Assembly: GCF_035222375.1 (NCBI RefSeq)
Contig: NC_085891.1
Coordinates: forward strand, 1,302,001 to 1,366,000
Direction: 5' to 3'
Source: Podospora pseudocomata
Taxonomy: Eukaryota > Ascomycota > Sordariomycetes > Sordariales > Podosporaceae
Length of the DNA: 64,000 nt
Of this stretch, positions 10,932 to 26,600 are shown piece after piece. Numbering within the stretch: position 1 is the first letter of the stretch; each line of letters starts with the position of its first letter. Position numbers and translations under genes: made by a program. A model generated the notes under the pieces. That model did not search any database. It was given only the letters and a program-made list of their open reading frames with translations, and had not been told where the DNA came from.

Positions 10932-11713
10932 GATAGTCAACACCAGAGCTTGCCATTATGACAGGATCGGTGAAGAGCTTTTCTTGGAGACCGAACTCTT
11001 ACCCCTATATCTCGACAGTCTATTGACTATGCAGACATGCTTCATGAGCTCAGAAAGAGAACAAATACAAGAGAAACGGCAAGTAAGCACTAGAGATGTT
11101 CTCTTGGATGTATCTCAGGAAAGGCAAGTGGCCAAGTGTCGAATCATTGATGCTAGGACAACAGCTCATCATGGTATGTTTTTCTTCAAATCTTCTTTGA
11201 ACAGGCAGTCAGTTAGAAAAGGGATAATATGAGACTGCCCAGAATATGGCCAAAAGCCAGAGGAATCAGCCACGAAAGACAGGAACTGACATACACATAG
11301 AACTCGACACCAGTAATCATATCATCACAAAGAAAGCCTCAGGAGTATGTCAAGATCAATTGCCCGCTTTTTTAGCCCTGTCCCAATCATGTCGAATATC
11401 CTCGGTTTTGTCATGCCCCAGAAGTAACCCTTTGCTGATTCCGGTCGTCAGACCTTCCCGGTGAGAAGTGAACGCCCATTTTGACAGAATTTCCCCAAGA
11501 AACAAAGCACGCATTAGTTGTTGTAAGCTGCCTCGTTTTGTTCTTTTTTTTGCCTTGCCCGTGAGACGGAGCAGAGCTCTGGGTTGTATTCCACTAGCTT
11601 CTGAATTTGTTCGCTAGTTAAACCACAGACAAAAAGCAGACCTTTCCCTAAGAACCCCTGAGATGCCCCAAAACACGAAAAGATGATGTTGCCCCGCAAA
11701 GAGTGCTGACCAT
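10932..11713. other. Intergenic, no supported gene
   Basis: It contains the 5S flank remnant (to about 10985), then unique sequence up to the eL32 stop codon. Short ORFs here have no recognisable features. Confidence 0.45.
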
Positions 11714-12513
11714 TTAGACCTCGGTGGTGACCTTGGCCTTGGCGTTGGTGACCTTGACGGATAATTGCTTGGCTCTGGCAATGATCTCGATGCGCTTTCT
11801 GGAGGAGACATTGTGGGCGATCCTGTAAACAGTTAGTCAGTTTTGTTTGTTCAAACCTCACTCGGCAGCGTTCCATATTCGCGGGCTCGATACGGGAGGA
11901 TGGGGACGTACTCGGCAGCATAGGTCTTGTTGTGCATGAGGAGGAGCTCGACGTCACGGACGTTGCTGACGAGGAAGGCCTTGTGGCCGGAGGGCATCAT
12001 GTGGCGGGTCTTCTTGTTGGAGCCATAGCCGATCTAGAGAGTATTGCAACCGCACAGGTTAGCCACTGTCGTTTGTAGTCCGTGACTTGTGAAGTCTAAT
12101 TGTCTGCCCGGCCTCGAAAAAAACAGCAGCAATTCCGCATGCTCAATTCGAGGCTCCCCCGAGATGAAAAATGTGCCACATACCGAGGGCATAGCAAGGT
12201 TGCTCTTGAACCGTCTGCGGACTCTGTTGTCGATACCCTTGGGCTTGCGCCAGGCCGAGTCCACCCGCATGAACCGGTCACTCTGGTGGCGGGTGAAGCG
12301 CTTCGTGCCTGTTCAGAACCATTCTCGTCAACAATCATGTCCTCCAATTTTCATCCGTGAATCGCGGGTGGTTGCTGTGTTGTCGCCCAGATCGAGCGAG
12401 GGAAAAACATCGTGTGTATGATTTGTGCGGATAGTGTCGTCGGGGTGGGATATTTTGGATTCGTGGTACGTACGCTTCTTGACGATCGGGACGTGCTTCT
12501 TGGCGGCAACCAT
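11714..12513 (-). CDS. rpl32: 60S ribosomal protein eL32
   Basis: Four exons on the minus strand (12513-12474, 12308-12184, 12033-11912, 11822-11714) encode 131 residues, a normal length for eL32. The start [18 protein letters not shown], the core [20 protein letters not shown] and the end [13 protein letters not shown] are typical. Exon 2 carries [13 protein letters not shown], and [12 protein letters not shown] opens exon 3. Donors are GTACGT, GTATGT and GTACGT, and each acceptor ends in AG. The protein is a structural part of the large ribosomal subunit. A further 42-nt intron in the 5' leader (12537-12578, GTATGT...ATACAG) is possible, which is common in fungal ribosomal protein genes. 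I looked for box C/D snoRNA motifs in introns 1 and 2 and saw none. Confidence 0.95.
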
Positions 12514-13219
12514 CTTTGCAAAGTGTTAGAAATCGACTGTATCAATTGAGCGATGATAGCGGGGGTGCCGGTACATACCTTGACGGTGTTTTGTCGGATT
12601 GATGGTGGACGATGGGCTGGCGTCGATATCGGGACCTACCTTGGGAAAAATTCCAGAAATTGGGAGAGCTGGTGGGCTTAGGGCTGGTGTGGAAAATTGT
12701 TAGACAGGTGGCCTGTGCGCACAGACTAACTCGCCGCGGAATCTTGGCAGTTGCGGCACAGATTGTCAATGTTGTGGGGCCCAAATATCTTATCGATAAG
12801 CCTATTTCCGTCATTGATGCAAGCGATATGAGGCAGCATTCCTTTGCTGGACGTACGAGGAAGAGTTGGAGGATGATATGATCCCCGAAAAGCCATGATC
12901 CATTATGAAAATATGAGTCTATGTGCTTGCTGAAAAAATGCTACATCACCCTCAAAAAGCAGCGCCGGCCCCCTCAAAGACCTGACGCTATCATCTATCG
13001 ATGCTTGATATTTCCCCTTGTTGAGGAAAGTCTCCTTGGTGACGTGCCACATCATGGCCCTCAACAGACCCAGCATCCGAGGGCGATCAGGGGACACAGT
13101 CTTTCACTGAATCTGTGGTGTTGTAGACCACGACAGTGGACTAATCCTGAAGCCGTCTGGTCCAATCTTTTGACAAACGCCCAGCCCGCCGAAAATCCCA
13201 TCCTACACTTGAAACTCCT
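12514..13219. other. eL32 upstream region and DnaJ 3' flank
   Basis: The eL32 leader and promoter lie immediately upstream of 12513, possibly with a short 5' UTR intron. The rest is the 3' flank of the J-protein gene. No gene is supported. Confidence 0.5.
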
Positions 13220-14685
13220 TTACTGGGTAGCGCACTGGGGGCCGCCCTCACCGTCATCCTCGTCTTCCTCCCACTCCCCGCCGCTGTATCTGGGGTCTCC
13301 TTGGTGTGCGCCCATCTAGATTTGAGTCAGCAGTGTTCAGTTTTCATCAGTCCGGGAGAGAGAAAACATACCTCTTCAATGTCCGCATCGTCCGTGAATT
13401 CGACGTCATCAATTTCGTCAACAGCAATAGGGGGTCCTGGAGGAGGGAGAAGCTTCTTCAGCGCCTCGTGGTCGTCGTCACTCTCCAGCCAGCCGTCCTT
13501 GGGGAACTCAATCTTGACAACAAGGTACAGGTCACCCTTGGCCTCACCGCGCTTGTGAGGCATGCCCTCGCCCTCGACCTTGAGAACCTGGCCGGGACGG
13601 AGGACCTTGCCGCGAGGGTAGTTGATGTGAATACCTCTGCCATCAAGGTGCTTGACCACAACGCGAGAGAAGCCGGTGAGAGCCTCAGCAAGCGTGACAT
13701 TGAGGTCGGCCGAGAGATCGTGACCGATACGGGTGAAGACGTCATGGGGCTCCTCGACAAGGTGGAAGATCAAATCGCCGGGGGTTTGGTCTGGCAATTG
13801 GTCTGCCTCGCCTTGGAGCACGATGCGGTCTCCTTGCATGGAGCCACGGTCGATGTAGAGCTCCAGCGCCTTCTTCTCCTTGACAGTCCGCTTGCCCTTG
13901 CACTTCTTGCACCTGTCCTTCTCCTTGTAGTAGTTGCCCGAGCCCTCGCAGTGGTCGCAACGAATAATTTCTTGACGAGCGAGACCTGGGCCGAATGGGC
14001 GGAGAATCTCTCTGACACCCTGACCGCGGCACTTCTCGCATGGATTTGGCGCAACCTTCTCCTTCGCACCGCTGCCCTTGCACTGGCTGCACACAACCTG
14101 CTTCTCGGCGGCGAACTTGACAGTCTTCCCCTTATAAAGTTCTTCCAGCGTCACCTTGTAGGCCTGCTCTTCGTCGGGGCTGCGTCTGGGACGTCTGGGC
14201 ATACCACGGCCACCGCCCGGCATGCCACCCATACCGCCCATGCCGAACATCTGGGAAAGGATGTCGTTCATGTCCATGCCCGGACCGCCCGGGCCGCCGC
14301 CTCTTGATGGGTCAAAGGCAGCCATGCCATGGGTATCGTAGAGTTCGCGCTTCTCGTCATCACGAAGAATCTCGTAGGCTTGTGTGATGGCCTTGAACTT
14401 GGCCTCGGACTCGACACGCTTGTCTTCGGAGACCTTGTCGGGATGGTGTAGCAGGGCCAACTGGTTTGTAATCGTCAGTGTCTACCGGGTAAGACCCGTG
14501 GTGGCACAGTACATACCTTTCGATAGGCCTTCTTGATATCATTTGGGCTGGCAGACTTGTCTACGCCGAGGAGAGCTGCGAGTAGGAAAATTCGCAGTCA
14601 GTAATCTTTCAGACAGCCAAGGCTGCCTAAAGGATGTAGGATGCGACTCACCGTAGAGATCAACATCTTCTTCTTTGCTGTCCAT
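13220..14685 (-). CDS. Type I J-protein (DnaJ/Hsp40), Xdj1-like, with CaaX end
   Basis: Four exons (14685-14652, 14575-14517, 14460-13372, 13315-13220) give 425 residues. The J domain starts MDSKEEDVDLYALLGVDKSA and has HPD at 37-39. A Gly/Met-rich linker follows (about 84-118). Then come four zinc-finger motifs from residue 155: CSQCKGSG, CEKCRGQG, CDHCEGSG and CKKCKGKR. Next are the substrate-binding beta-sandwich domains (PGDLIFHLVEEPHDVFTR, ALTGFSRVVVKHLDGR). The last exon ends CATQ, a CaaX prenylation box, so the protein is probably farnesylated and membrane-associated like Ydj1 and Xdj1. The N-terminal form resembles Xdj1 more than Ydj1. As a co-chaperone it would stimulate Hsp70 ATPase and deliver clients. 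Reading through the last intron would stop after 14 codons and lose the CaaX box. Confidence 0.93.
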
Positions 14686-18095
<3,410 letters not shown>

Positions 18096-18107
18096 GATCT
18101 TGTCTTC

Positions 18108-18157
<50 letters not shown>

Positions 18158-18158
18158 G
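18108..18158. repeat. (TTG)17 microsatellite
   Basis: Seventeen TTG units start 13 bp after the mitochondrial GluRS stop codon, so they probably lie in its 3' UTR. Confidence 0.95.
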
Positions 18159-18269
18159 GAGTTTTGTATGTAGGATAGAGAAAAAGAAAAACGACTGTGT
18201 GAGAAGAAAAAGAGATGGGAAAAGTCAAAAGGGGCGTGGGGAATTGGTGGGATCGGCCTGGTCCCGGCG

Positions 18270-18441
18270 CTGTAAAGCTTCGGTTTGTCATCGCCGGCAG
18301 TATTCAGTCAGCTGTATAAAAAAAAAAAAAAGCACACCCGTTTCGGGGTTTCAGTCTTGCAAAAGGCGATACTCCAAGCCTGAAACGGGAGTGCTTTTTC
18401 TCCAGCTGACTGAATGCTGTCGGCGGTGAAAGGCTTTACAG
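18270..18441. repeat. Long imperfect inverted repeat (hairpin)
   Basis: The left arm (18270-18353) and right arm (18379-18441) are reverse complements with small gaps. Shared blocks on the two strands are CTGTAAAGC, ATTCAGTCAGCTG (13 nt exact) and CCCGTTTC. A loop of about 25 nt separates the arms, and the left arm has an extra A-run. It sits between two convergent genes. It could be a MITE-like element, a 3' end hairpin or a local inverted duplication. No coding capacity was recognised. Confidence 0.8.
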
Positions 18442-18872
18442 TACTGGGGCTCTCCTTAGACGGCTGATGTTGATACTGTTGTTCAATTTTGTGGGAATAT
18501 ATGTCTGTTGGTTTTTGTCTTTCTTTGGAGAGAAAAGGGGCGATGATGGTATGGCCTCGGTTTTGGCAATTGCATAAACTTCACAGTTCTACTCTTTGTT
18601 TCTCTCTACTCGGTTGTAATTATCAAAACAAGTTTCATCTCCTCATCTCTGGCACGAACCATACCCGTAGAGCTCTGTTAGCTATGATGTACCTTACCCA
18701 ACCACAATTATGGCATTGTCTTCTTCATCTGTAATAATAAAACTGTATTTCATCTCCCCATCTTAATATGGTCCCTGTGTAACCCGTAACCCACCCATCT
18801 TGCCAGCTCCCCAAACACCAAATATCTAATGCCATACATTAATCATTCTCATAAATTTCAATATCTCTTCCC
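18442..18872. other. Intergenic between convergent genes
   Basis: This is the 3' flank of CSN5 and of the mitochondrial GluRS gene beyond the inverted repeat. No gene is supported. Confidence 0.45.
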
Positions 18873-19967
18873 CTACTCATGCTTACACCCACAACCCCCC
18901 ATCTTCGCCCTCTCCCTTAACCCCCCAAAAATACTCTCCTTCACCTCCGCCGCCATCAGCCCGGCCCTCTCCTTAACGGCAACCTGCCCAACATCCCGAA
19001 TAATCTTGTCTAGATCCTGCCCCCGTGCCTTCGACGAGCTTCCCCCACCACCACCACCACCACCACCACCACCACCACCCAACGGAACCCCCGTCCCCGC
19101 CAACCTCCCACCACCCTGCCTCCCCCCAGAACCCCCAACAACCTCCCTCACCTTCCCCCCCAAATCCCTCATCTGACTACTCGCAAAATCCCTATTCGTC
19201 AACAACGGATTCCCCGCCAGCGTCCCAACCCAATACTTATTCCACAGCGCATCCAACAGCTTATTATCCAACGTGCTCTTGAAATGCTCCACCTCCAAAG
19301 CATAATATTTACTCGCATGCGCTCCAAAATCCTCCATCTTCCCCAATGGCACACTCTTATCCCCTCCTCCCCCCGACCCTCCCGACCCAGACCCTCCAGT
19401 ATAATTCTCCGGAAAAGTCCTAAAAGCCCCAATATCCACCTTCCCCCCCGCCACCGTCCGGTCAGGATCAACCACAATCGCTACCATCGGTCCCTGCAGC
19501 TGCTGCAGCTTCTGCGTCTCAACGTCAATCCCGCTCAGCCAGCACCCGTACCCCGGGTGCGAGTGATACCACCCAACCACATTCTCCTGCCTGCTCTCCT
19601 CCCTGCACCCGCTCAGATACTGAACCAGATACTCGTCCGCCTCCCCCTGCGCATTCACTCTCGTCTCTGTCCCTTCGACCGGCAGGCGGAACGCGTCCGT
19701 GACGACAAAGGTCGACCGGTCGATGAAGCCTTGCATCATGCCCATCACCTCGAGCGAGCCGCCCGAGCGGGCGTGCATGACCATCTTGAGCAGCGCGACG
19801 GGGGAGATGCGGACGGATTTGAAGTACTGGGGGTCTTGGACCCAGGGTTTGGACGCGTGGTCGCCTATGTGGGAGGGGGGTTGGTTCGAGGTGAAGTGCG
19901 TGTACGAGTAGAGGGCGTCGAGGTGGTTGGAGGTGAGCTTGTCGGTGAGTGGGAGTTCTGTTGTCAT
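18873..19967 (-). CDS. csn5: COP9 signalosome subunit 5 (JAMM deneddylase)
   Basis: A single exon encodes 364 residues and ends with TAG. The MPN+ domain carries the JAMM motif: Glu73, then [14 protein letters not shown] with zinc ligands His135 and His137, Ser145 and Asp148. The upstream block [16 protein letters not shown] is characteristic of CSN5. The enzyme removes NEDD8 from cullins and is the catalytic subunit of the COP9 signalosome; the cullin-4 at 28-2843 would be one substrate. A run of about 14 Gly near residue 305 is encoded by a CCA/ACC microsatellite (about 19043-19080). It lies outside the catalytic domain, so length variation is probably tolerated. There is also a Gly/Ser run at about 190-205. 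The ATG at 19967 gives the expected N-terminus. Confidence 0.96.
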   Translation of the reverse strand: MTTELPLTDKLTSNHLDALYSYTHFTSNQPPSHIGDHASKPWVQDPQYFKSVRISPVALLKMVMHARSGGSLEVMGMMQGFIDRSTFVVTDAFRLPVEGTETRVNAQGEADEYLVQYLSGCREESRQENVVGWYHSHPGYGCWLSGIDVETQKLQQLQGPMVAIVVDPDRTVAGGKVDIGAFRTFPENYTGGSGSGGSGGGGDKSVPLGKMEDFGAHASKYYALEVEHFKSTLDNKLLDALWNKYWVGTLAGNPLLTNRDFASSQMRDLGGKVREVVGGSGGRQGGGRLAGTGVPLGGGGGGGGGGGGGSSSKARGQDLDKIIRDVGQVAVKERAGLMAAEVKESIFGGLRERAKMGGCGCKHE

Positions 19968-20646
19968 AGGTAGGCAATGGTTAGTATCGATGAGGGATGG
20001 AGAGAGAGGCAGGGAGAGGTACCCATGATGGCGGATCCCCTTTTGCCGATCGGCTAACTGGGCGTGACTGATAGTGTCGCTTCTTCGCTGAAATTTGGAA
20101 AACGACCTCTTCTGAAATGACTGTTGAAATCACCGTTGATGGAAAACTGGTGTTTGTCAAGGTGGGAGTTGTAAGCTGGAGCTGGCCGAGCTGCAGCCTA
20201 CTGCTGTGGTTGACAATGGAGGGGTCGCACTGATAAGATAAGGAAGCTTCCCCCCTGCCTGCCGTCAAAGTGCTCCTTCCTCTGCTCCTTCCCCTTGGCA
20301 ACCCCACAAACCTTATAAGGTTACTTTAGCAAGGCAGTCGCAATGGGTATCTGACAATTATTTAATATGTGTTATTCCATTGTATATACCGCTTTATTAT
20401 GTGCTCCTCTTAATTCTTCCCCACCGACTTATGCCCTTGAACTCCAAGAATGCTTCTCTTCCTCTCTCTCGGCAGCTCCCCCTAGTCCGTGTCTCAACTA
20501 AAAAAAATATGAATTTTACATAAAAGACTTCATCACCATCCCATCTTACAATGCCACCTCAACCCAAGACACCGCCACAGAACGAGAGTAAGAAAAAAAA
20601 ACCATCAAAACAACGGGTTACACCAAGGCTCCCAACCACACCCCCT
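19968..20646. other. CSN5 promoter side and FMP27 3' flank
   Basis: The CSN5 leader and promoter occupy the left part, and the 3' flank of the large lipid-transfer gene the right part. No further gene is supported. Confidence 0.45.
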
Positions 20647-23600
20647 TTACTGCCTCCTCGAACTCCTATGACTCAAAGTCTTCATCAACCCTCCTCCCCC
20701 TTCCCCATCCTCCCCCCCCTCCTCCAGCACCATCTCCCCCCCTTGATCCCTCACAGCAACAACACTCTGCTCCCTTTGCCCCCCACCACCCCCCTCCTTC
20801 AACTTATGCCTAATCGCACTCAACTTATCCCTAAACCCCATATGCCCCCCCGTCCTCTTCCTTTCCGGACTCCCACCACCCCCGCCGCTATTCATCACCT
20901 CCTCCATCCCCATCCCACCAACCCCCGCATTATAATTACTAAAAGCCACCGTATTATTCCCCATCCCCATCCCCAACCCCCCACTGCTCCCCGGCCTCTT
21001 GGTCTGCTGATGTTGCTGCTGCTGCCCATTACTGCCCCCACCACCGCCAAAAGGCTTCGACCACCCGCTACTAGCAGGCCTCAGCAAACTCCCAAACCCA
21101 GTCTTCCCCCCCTCCTGAGCAGAAGAAGATGACCCGGAACTGATCGTCGACTGCGTAGGCTGCGTCATCAAAAAGGTAGGTATAGCACCGGTAGCCTGCG
21201 TGTTAGCAACCACATGCCCAGCAGCTGAGGCTTGCTGCTGCTGCGGCACCGTCGCCGACCGCTGCGAAGAAGCAATGCTCGAACTCCGGCTGGCAGAAGA
21301 CTTTGGCACAGGAATACTGCTCGCCGCCGTCGCCGCCCGCCTGATCGACTGCGGTGGCGACCGGGAAAAGTCCACCGGCGAGGCTCCAACGCCGTATATA
21401 CTAGAAGAGTCGTCCCCGCTGTTCTCTCTCGACTCACCGCCCGCTATCGAGCTGCCGACTGGAGTGGCGAGCAACACCGAGCTGGTCGCCACCTCCCTCA
21501 ATTTGGACTGCTGAGCAATGTTAGGCCGATGTTTCGAGAACTTGTTGCCAATGATGGCACCCGTGTGGCTGATCAGGGCTTTGATCACCCGGCTCTTGAG
21601 CGCGAGAGCCAAGTCGAGGTTGGACCAGGTCTTGTTGCGGTACTCAATCGTTGGCATCCGGAAGACGAAGTCATGAACGTCTTCAAAGTTGCGCTCGCCC
21701 TTGCCCTTGTAGGAGACGCAGAGGACGACAGAGGGCATCTTGATGTAGGCGAAAGTCATGTAGTTGGAGGCGCGGTCGATCATCTTGGTGAGATCGTCTG
21801 ATCGGGCCTTGGCCTTTTCTTCATCCGTAGCAGTTGACCGGTGGCGGAGGCCGAAGCGGGAGCCCTTGCGAGAATCGCCCGAGATGGAAATATTGGAGGA
21901 GAAGCCTGTGCCGGTCCGGCTAACACCCGGCCTGGGGGTGCTGCCGCGAAGGGAGTCATACGACCGTTTCTTATTCACAGCCTTGAAGCCGGTCCCCGAG
22001 CGGAAGAGTCGGAAGGATGTCCCCTCGCCAGAGTGGATGCTCAAAGCCTTATGCTTGGGGGGATCCTCATCAGGATCCGAAGTCAACGTCGGACGAAGTC
22101 TCAGCTCAAGCGAACCAGCCCGGGTCTCGAACTGTGGAACCTCCGGCTCCTGCTCCCCGGGAACAGTAAGGTGATCCGTAATCTGATTCGCAAGAGACTC
22201 GCTGATGGACATGTTATCTCCCTCATCCTCCTCCTCCCCAGGAATCGACTGCTTGATCATGAAAGGCGACGTGTTCTTCCCCTCAGCCGGGGCATCCCCG
22301 TCAATCCCCGGGAAGATATACTCAAACAGCTTCTTGCCCACCTCTCGTTCAAGCTGAACCTTGAGCGGAAACAGATTGACCTCAAAGTGATCCATGATGG
22401 GAATACCGGCGATAGCCTCCAGCATATTCCAGTACACCCTTATCATCGGCTTCGTCTCAATGTCCACCACCCCAGCACTCGGCTCAAAGTAGGGCGCAAT
22501 CATGGCCGGATAGATGGCATCAGGCAGCAGATTCAACCCCAGTATCCTCCCCACCTGAATCAAATTGATATGCGACCCATCCGAGTTGTCCGTCCGGTCA
22601 TACTCGACGTCCTTCAGCTGCAGCTCAACAAGCGGCTCATTGTTGTCCCTGATCAACTGCCACACAATCTCCTTGGCCGTGATGCTCCACTTCAACAGCG
22701 CGCTGCTGGTCGAGTGATCAAACTTCCTCTGGCTCGTCGTGATGGCCTTCATCATAAAGAACAGCTCATCCTCGCACGCGGCCAGATCCCGCTCCAACAC
22801 CAACCTATCCTGCCACCCCTTCTCGTCCATCTGCCTCGAGTGCGTCTGGAAGTGCGTCTTGATGTCCTCTAGCTGCCTCACCCTCTCCTGCAGCTTAATC
22901 ACCATCTCCGGCGCCCCCCTCAAATCGCTAAAGTCCGATGCCAGCATGATCTTCTCCAGCCTCTCATTCCTCGTCTTCTCCAACGGCTCGCTGTACATCA
23001 ACAAGTCCAACACAATGACATAGATGGCATAATACTGCGACGAGTTGCACAGCGCGTGCGCCTGAGGGAACTCAACCCAAAGGTTGTCCGTCCTGCTCTC
23101 CTGCGCGCTGCCGGCCTGGCTCAGATTGTCCACCGCCGCCGCCTCGCTCGTGTTGACCTCGTCATTGTACTTCAGCCTCAGGGTGTTGTACTTATCATAC
23201 CTCAGCATGGCTGAAGTCTTTTGCACCACCCTCTTGAACCCGAACGGGTCCGCCTGGAAGTCAAACATGACCTCCATCGGCACCCACGGCGGCCACGAGC
23301 TCCCCGCCGGCGTCCCGTACGTGTTGCCCGAGTACATTGACACCAGCTGCGTGCTGAACCACTTTTGATGCGTCACAAAGAACTGCGTGCTGTCCATGTT
23401 GACCAGGAACCTCCTCTGCACCAGACCGCTGACGTTATCCGAGATCCGGCTCTTTTCGAGGACGTCCACCACCTTGAGCTCCATCCCCTTGGCCGTGGTG
23501 AGCACGACATGCTTCTTGTTCTTGTCGCTCTGCAGCTGAATCTGCGGGGCAATCAACCGGACATGGTAAGCATTCTGCGTCGTAAACTCATCCGCAATGC

Positions 23601-26600
23601 CACCCGACAAGTCCGCCATGGCCGGATGCTGCGCGTCGATATTCCCCGTCGACCCCGAGAACTTTTTCCCGTCCCCTAGAATCTTTCGGATCCTATCCTC
23701 AATATCCTTTTGAATATCCCGGTCTTTACCGTTCGCATCCGGTGACTTGCCCGTCCCCGTCGGCGTAGCCGCAGTCTTGGATTTAGTCTGCTCATCCACC
23801 AAGTCCAGGATAAACTTGACCGCCGGCCGGGAGAGGTAGTAAACAAAACCCCTCCGCTGACCCACCTGGTGCATGTACCTCAGAATGATGTTCCTCAACG
23901 TGTTGTTCCACTTGAGCTGAACATTATGCACCACGAACCGGTTCTTAAAGTCACTCGCAAACTCGCCCGTGACCTCAGACTCATCCGAATCATCACCGCG
24001 CAAGTAGTCGGGACGGTTGAGGTCCCCCTCCGTAGCAGTCGACTCCTCATCCTCATCATTGCACGAAGCAGCCCGGGGCGTCATCTCCCTCAACATCCCC
24101 TCGAGGAAAACCTTCCTCCCATGCAAGACAGCAGTATGCCGACTCAAGATCTCATACTCCGCTCCCAGATCAGCAGTGGTGGTATCCCCCCTGACCATTC
24201 TCAGCTCAATCTCCCCAAGCGTGCGCCGGTGAATTTCCGCCTGTTGATCAATCTGCTCCAGCCTTCTCCGAATAAGCTGACTCTGCACCCTCCTAGGGTC
24301 ATCATCATGGCTCATGATGCAGAAATGCGTCGGCTCCTTCCCAAAATGCGTCGTCCTGTCCGGATCACCATCAATCAGCCCGCCAATGTCAGTCTGCCGG
24401 AAATACGTCACCCTCGGCGCAAACGCAAGCGGCAAGATCTTGGTGTCTGGGTTCAGCTCCGTAGGCAGGATCCAGTCCAGCTCGACAAAGTCGTCCATGT
24501 CAATCCACCGCGAATCATTATCCGGAATCGTGAACCTCGACACGTCCGCCACATCAGGTTCCTGATCCCCGATATAGCTCGACAGCGAAGCCTTGGTCAC
24601 CGCATCCGCCGTGGTGCCGCGAATGCTAGCCGACACAGCCCTCACATCGGCAGACACAAGATCCAGCTGGCCAGCATGTATCCTCATGCCGCTCGTCCTA
24701 GACTGGGTGTTCCGCCCGCGATCGGGAGTGGTGAACTCCTCCCTTCTCATGTGCAAATCCAGCATCCAGCTGTCAAACCGGACCTTGATACCCGTCGCAG
24801 AAACAGAATTCTCCGCGTAGTCCTCCACATCCTTGTGCTTATAGATGTGACTGAGGAACAGCGGCGCCAGCAAAACATTGTACTTGATCGTAGCCAGATG
24901 CCTCCCAAACTTCTTGCTGTTCTTTTCTCTTCCAGGCCAGAGAGCACCCTGTCGAATAGGCAGAGAAAGCGGCCCAGAGAAAAGCGACCACCAGGCGAAG
25001 AAGTGGGTGAAGAATCTCGGGGTGAGATGCACCGTATTGTAGCTGCGAGACGGTTCCGTGACAGACCCAGTCCACTCCCGATCAACTGGCGCCCGAACAG
25101 CAACAGACAAGTGAATATGCTGACTGCGGAACCCGCGAAAGGCATCATACGGCACGCCATTCTCCGCCTTGGCGAGGTGGGGCGCCTTGAGAATGACATC
25201 GTAATGAGGCTTGAACTCGAAGCTCCTCTCACCATTGACAATAGCCTTTTCAAACACCAGTCCGGCCATCACTTGCACCTTGCCGGACAGTTTCATGACC
25301 ACTTTTTTGAAAGCCGCGCCGGATTTGTAGCTGCTGTCACTGGTAAAGCTCTCATCCTCGCCATGCTGCCTCCTCGTTTCACGGACGTGATGGCTGTAAT
25401 CAGGCACGGCAAGGACATACTCCCCGCTGTCCACCGTCATGAACCGCTTCGGGTCATCATCAGCGTGAATATTCCACCTGACATCCTTCCTCCAGCACAT
25501 GATGAAGCCCGCGCCGTTCCCAGTGACCTGGTAAGGATCCCTACTGCCCTTCAGCGCCAGGTGGACATCGCCGCCCTCCCTCCACGCCACCCGAACTCTG
25601 GAGTGGAAATTCAGCCGAATCTTGTCCCAGAACCCGACTTTTTCAGATGGATCAAGCTGCGGCTTCGTCATTGACTCTATCGCCATCATCATGTCCTGAA
25701 TCGCAGGCTGATACGACGGCCCCCAGGTGATCCTCGTCGGATTGCTGGTATGGATATCAATCACCATGTCAGAGAAAGTCTTGACAGGCCCGATGGTCCT
25801 GCGGACGTCCACCGCAAAGCTTCCCTGGTTGGATGCCATTGGATCTAGATTCCGGCCTGGCACAATCTGGACTTTGATCTTTCTCATCGACTCTGGTCCT
25901 CTGTACTCTTCGGCAATGACAAAGTCCGTCGTCATGGACAGAGCCTGCATTCTCGCGGATTGGGATGACTTGGTCGAGGGAACATGGATAAACGGCAGTG
26001 GATAGTCTCTCAGAGATATCCTCGCCTCGCCCATCTCGATCCTGACGCTCATCGGGACAAGCAACGCATATTTCATATCACTTGGCATGCCCTTCCCGAC
26101 CTTGTGCAAGAAATCAGGCAGGTCTTTCATCGGGAAAGACGGCTTGTCGAGCATGATGTGCAGATCGCTAAGCAGCGCCGACATCAACGCTGGCCGCTGC
26201 GGGACCTCGAGAATCTTTTCGCTGTCGTTCCAGTCCTCCGGCACCTCGTTGTGGCCCCAGAACGCAGCGTGCAAGTCCTTGGTGGCATTCTTGGACAGCT
26301 CATACTGCTGATCAATCCGCTGCTTCCAGCTTCTGGCGTTATGAATATTGAGCCTCTCTCTCGCTTCATTGATCGAGATCCTGGCATCCCCACTGATCCC
26401 CAAACACCCCCCCTCAGGGTCATATCTCGGCGCCCGTCCCCTAAACCTCCCCTCCCCCCCACCAGACCGTCCCTGATCAGCCCCAATACTCCTACTCCTC
26501 GGCCCCCCATCCCCTGACATCCTCGTCTTCCCCCTCGACGCCGCCGACCTCGTCCTCAACTTGGCGCTCTCCTTCTTCGACTCCTCCTCATGGATCTTCT

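Larger units (their letters stand above)
10172..10985. repeat. Tandem 5S-containing repeat, three copies
   Basis: The unit contains a 5S gene and spacer and recurs with spacings of 325 and 373 bp, measured between the 5' ends of the 5S copies at 10233, 10558 and 10931. Similarity extends beyond the rRNA. The GATAGTcAgCG...CAGAGCCGGCCAT block follows each copy. A spacer segment with CATCTTCTTAACCC is shared at about 10294-10340 and 10656-10705. The third copy matches only the first part of the flank. Confidence 0.75.
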
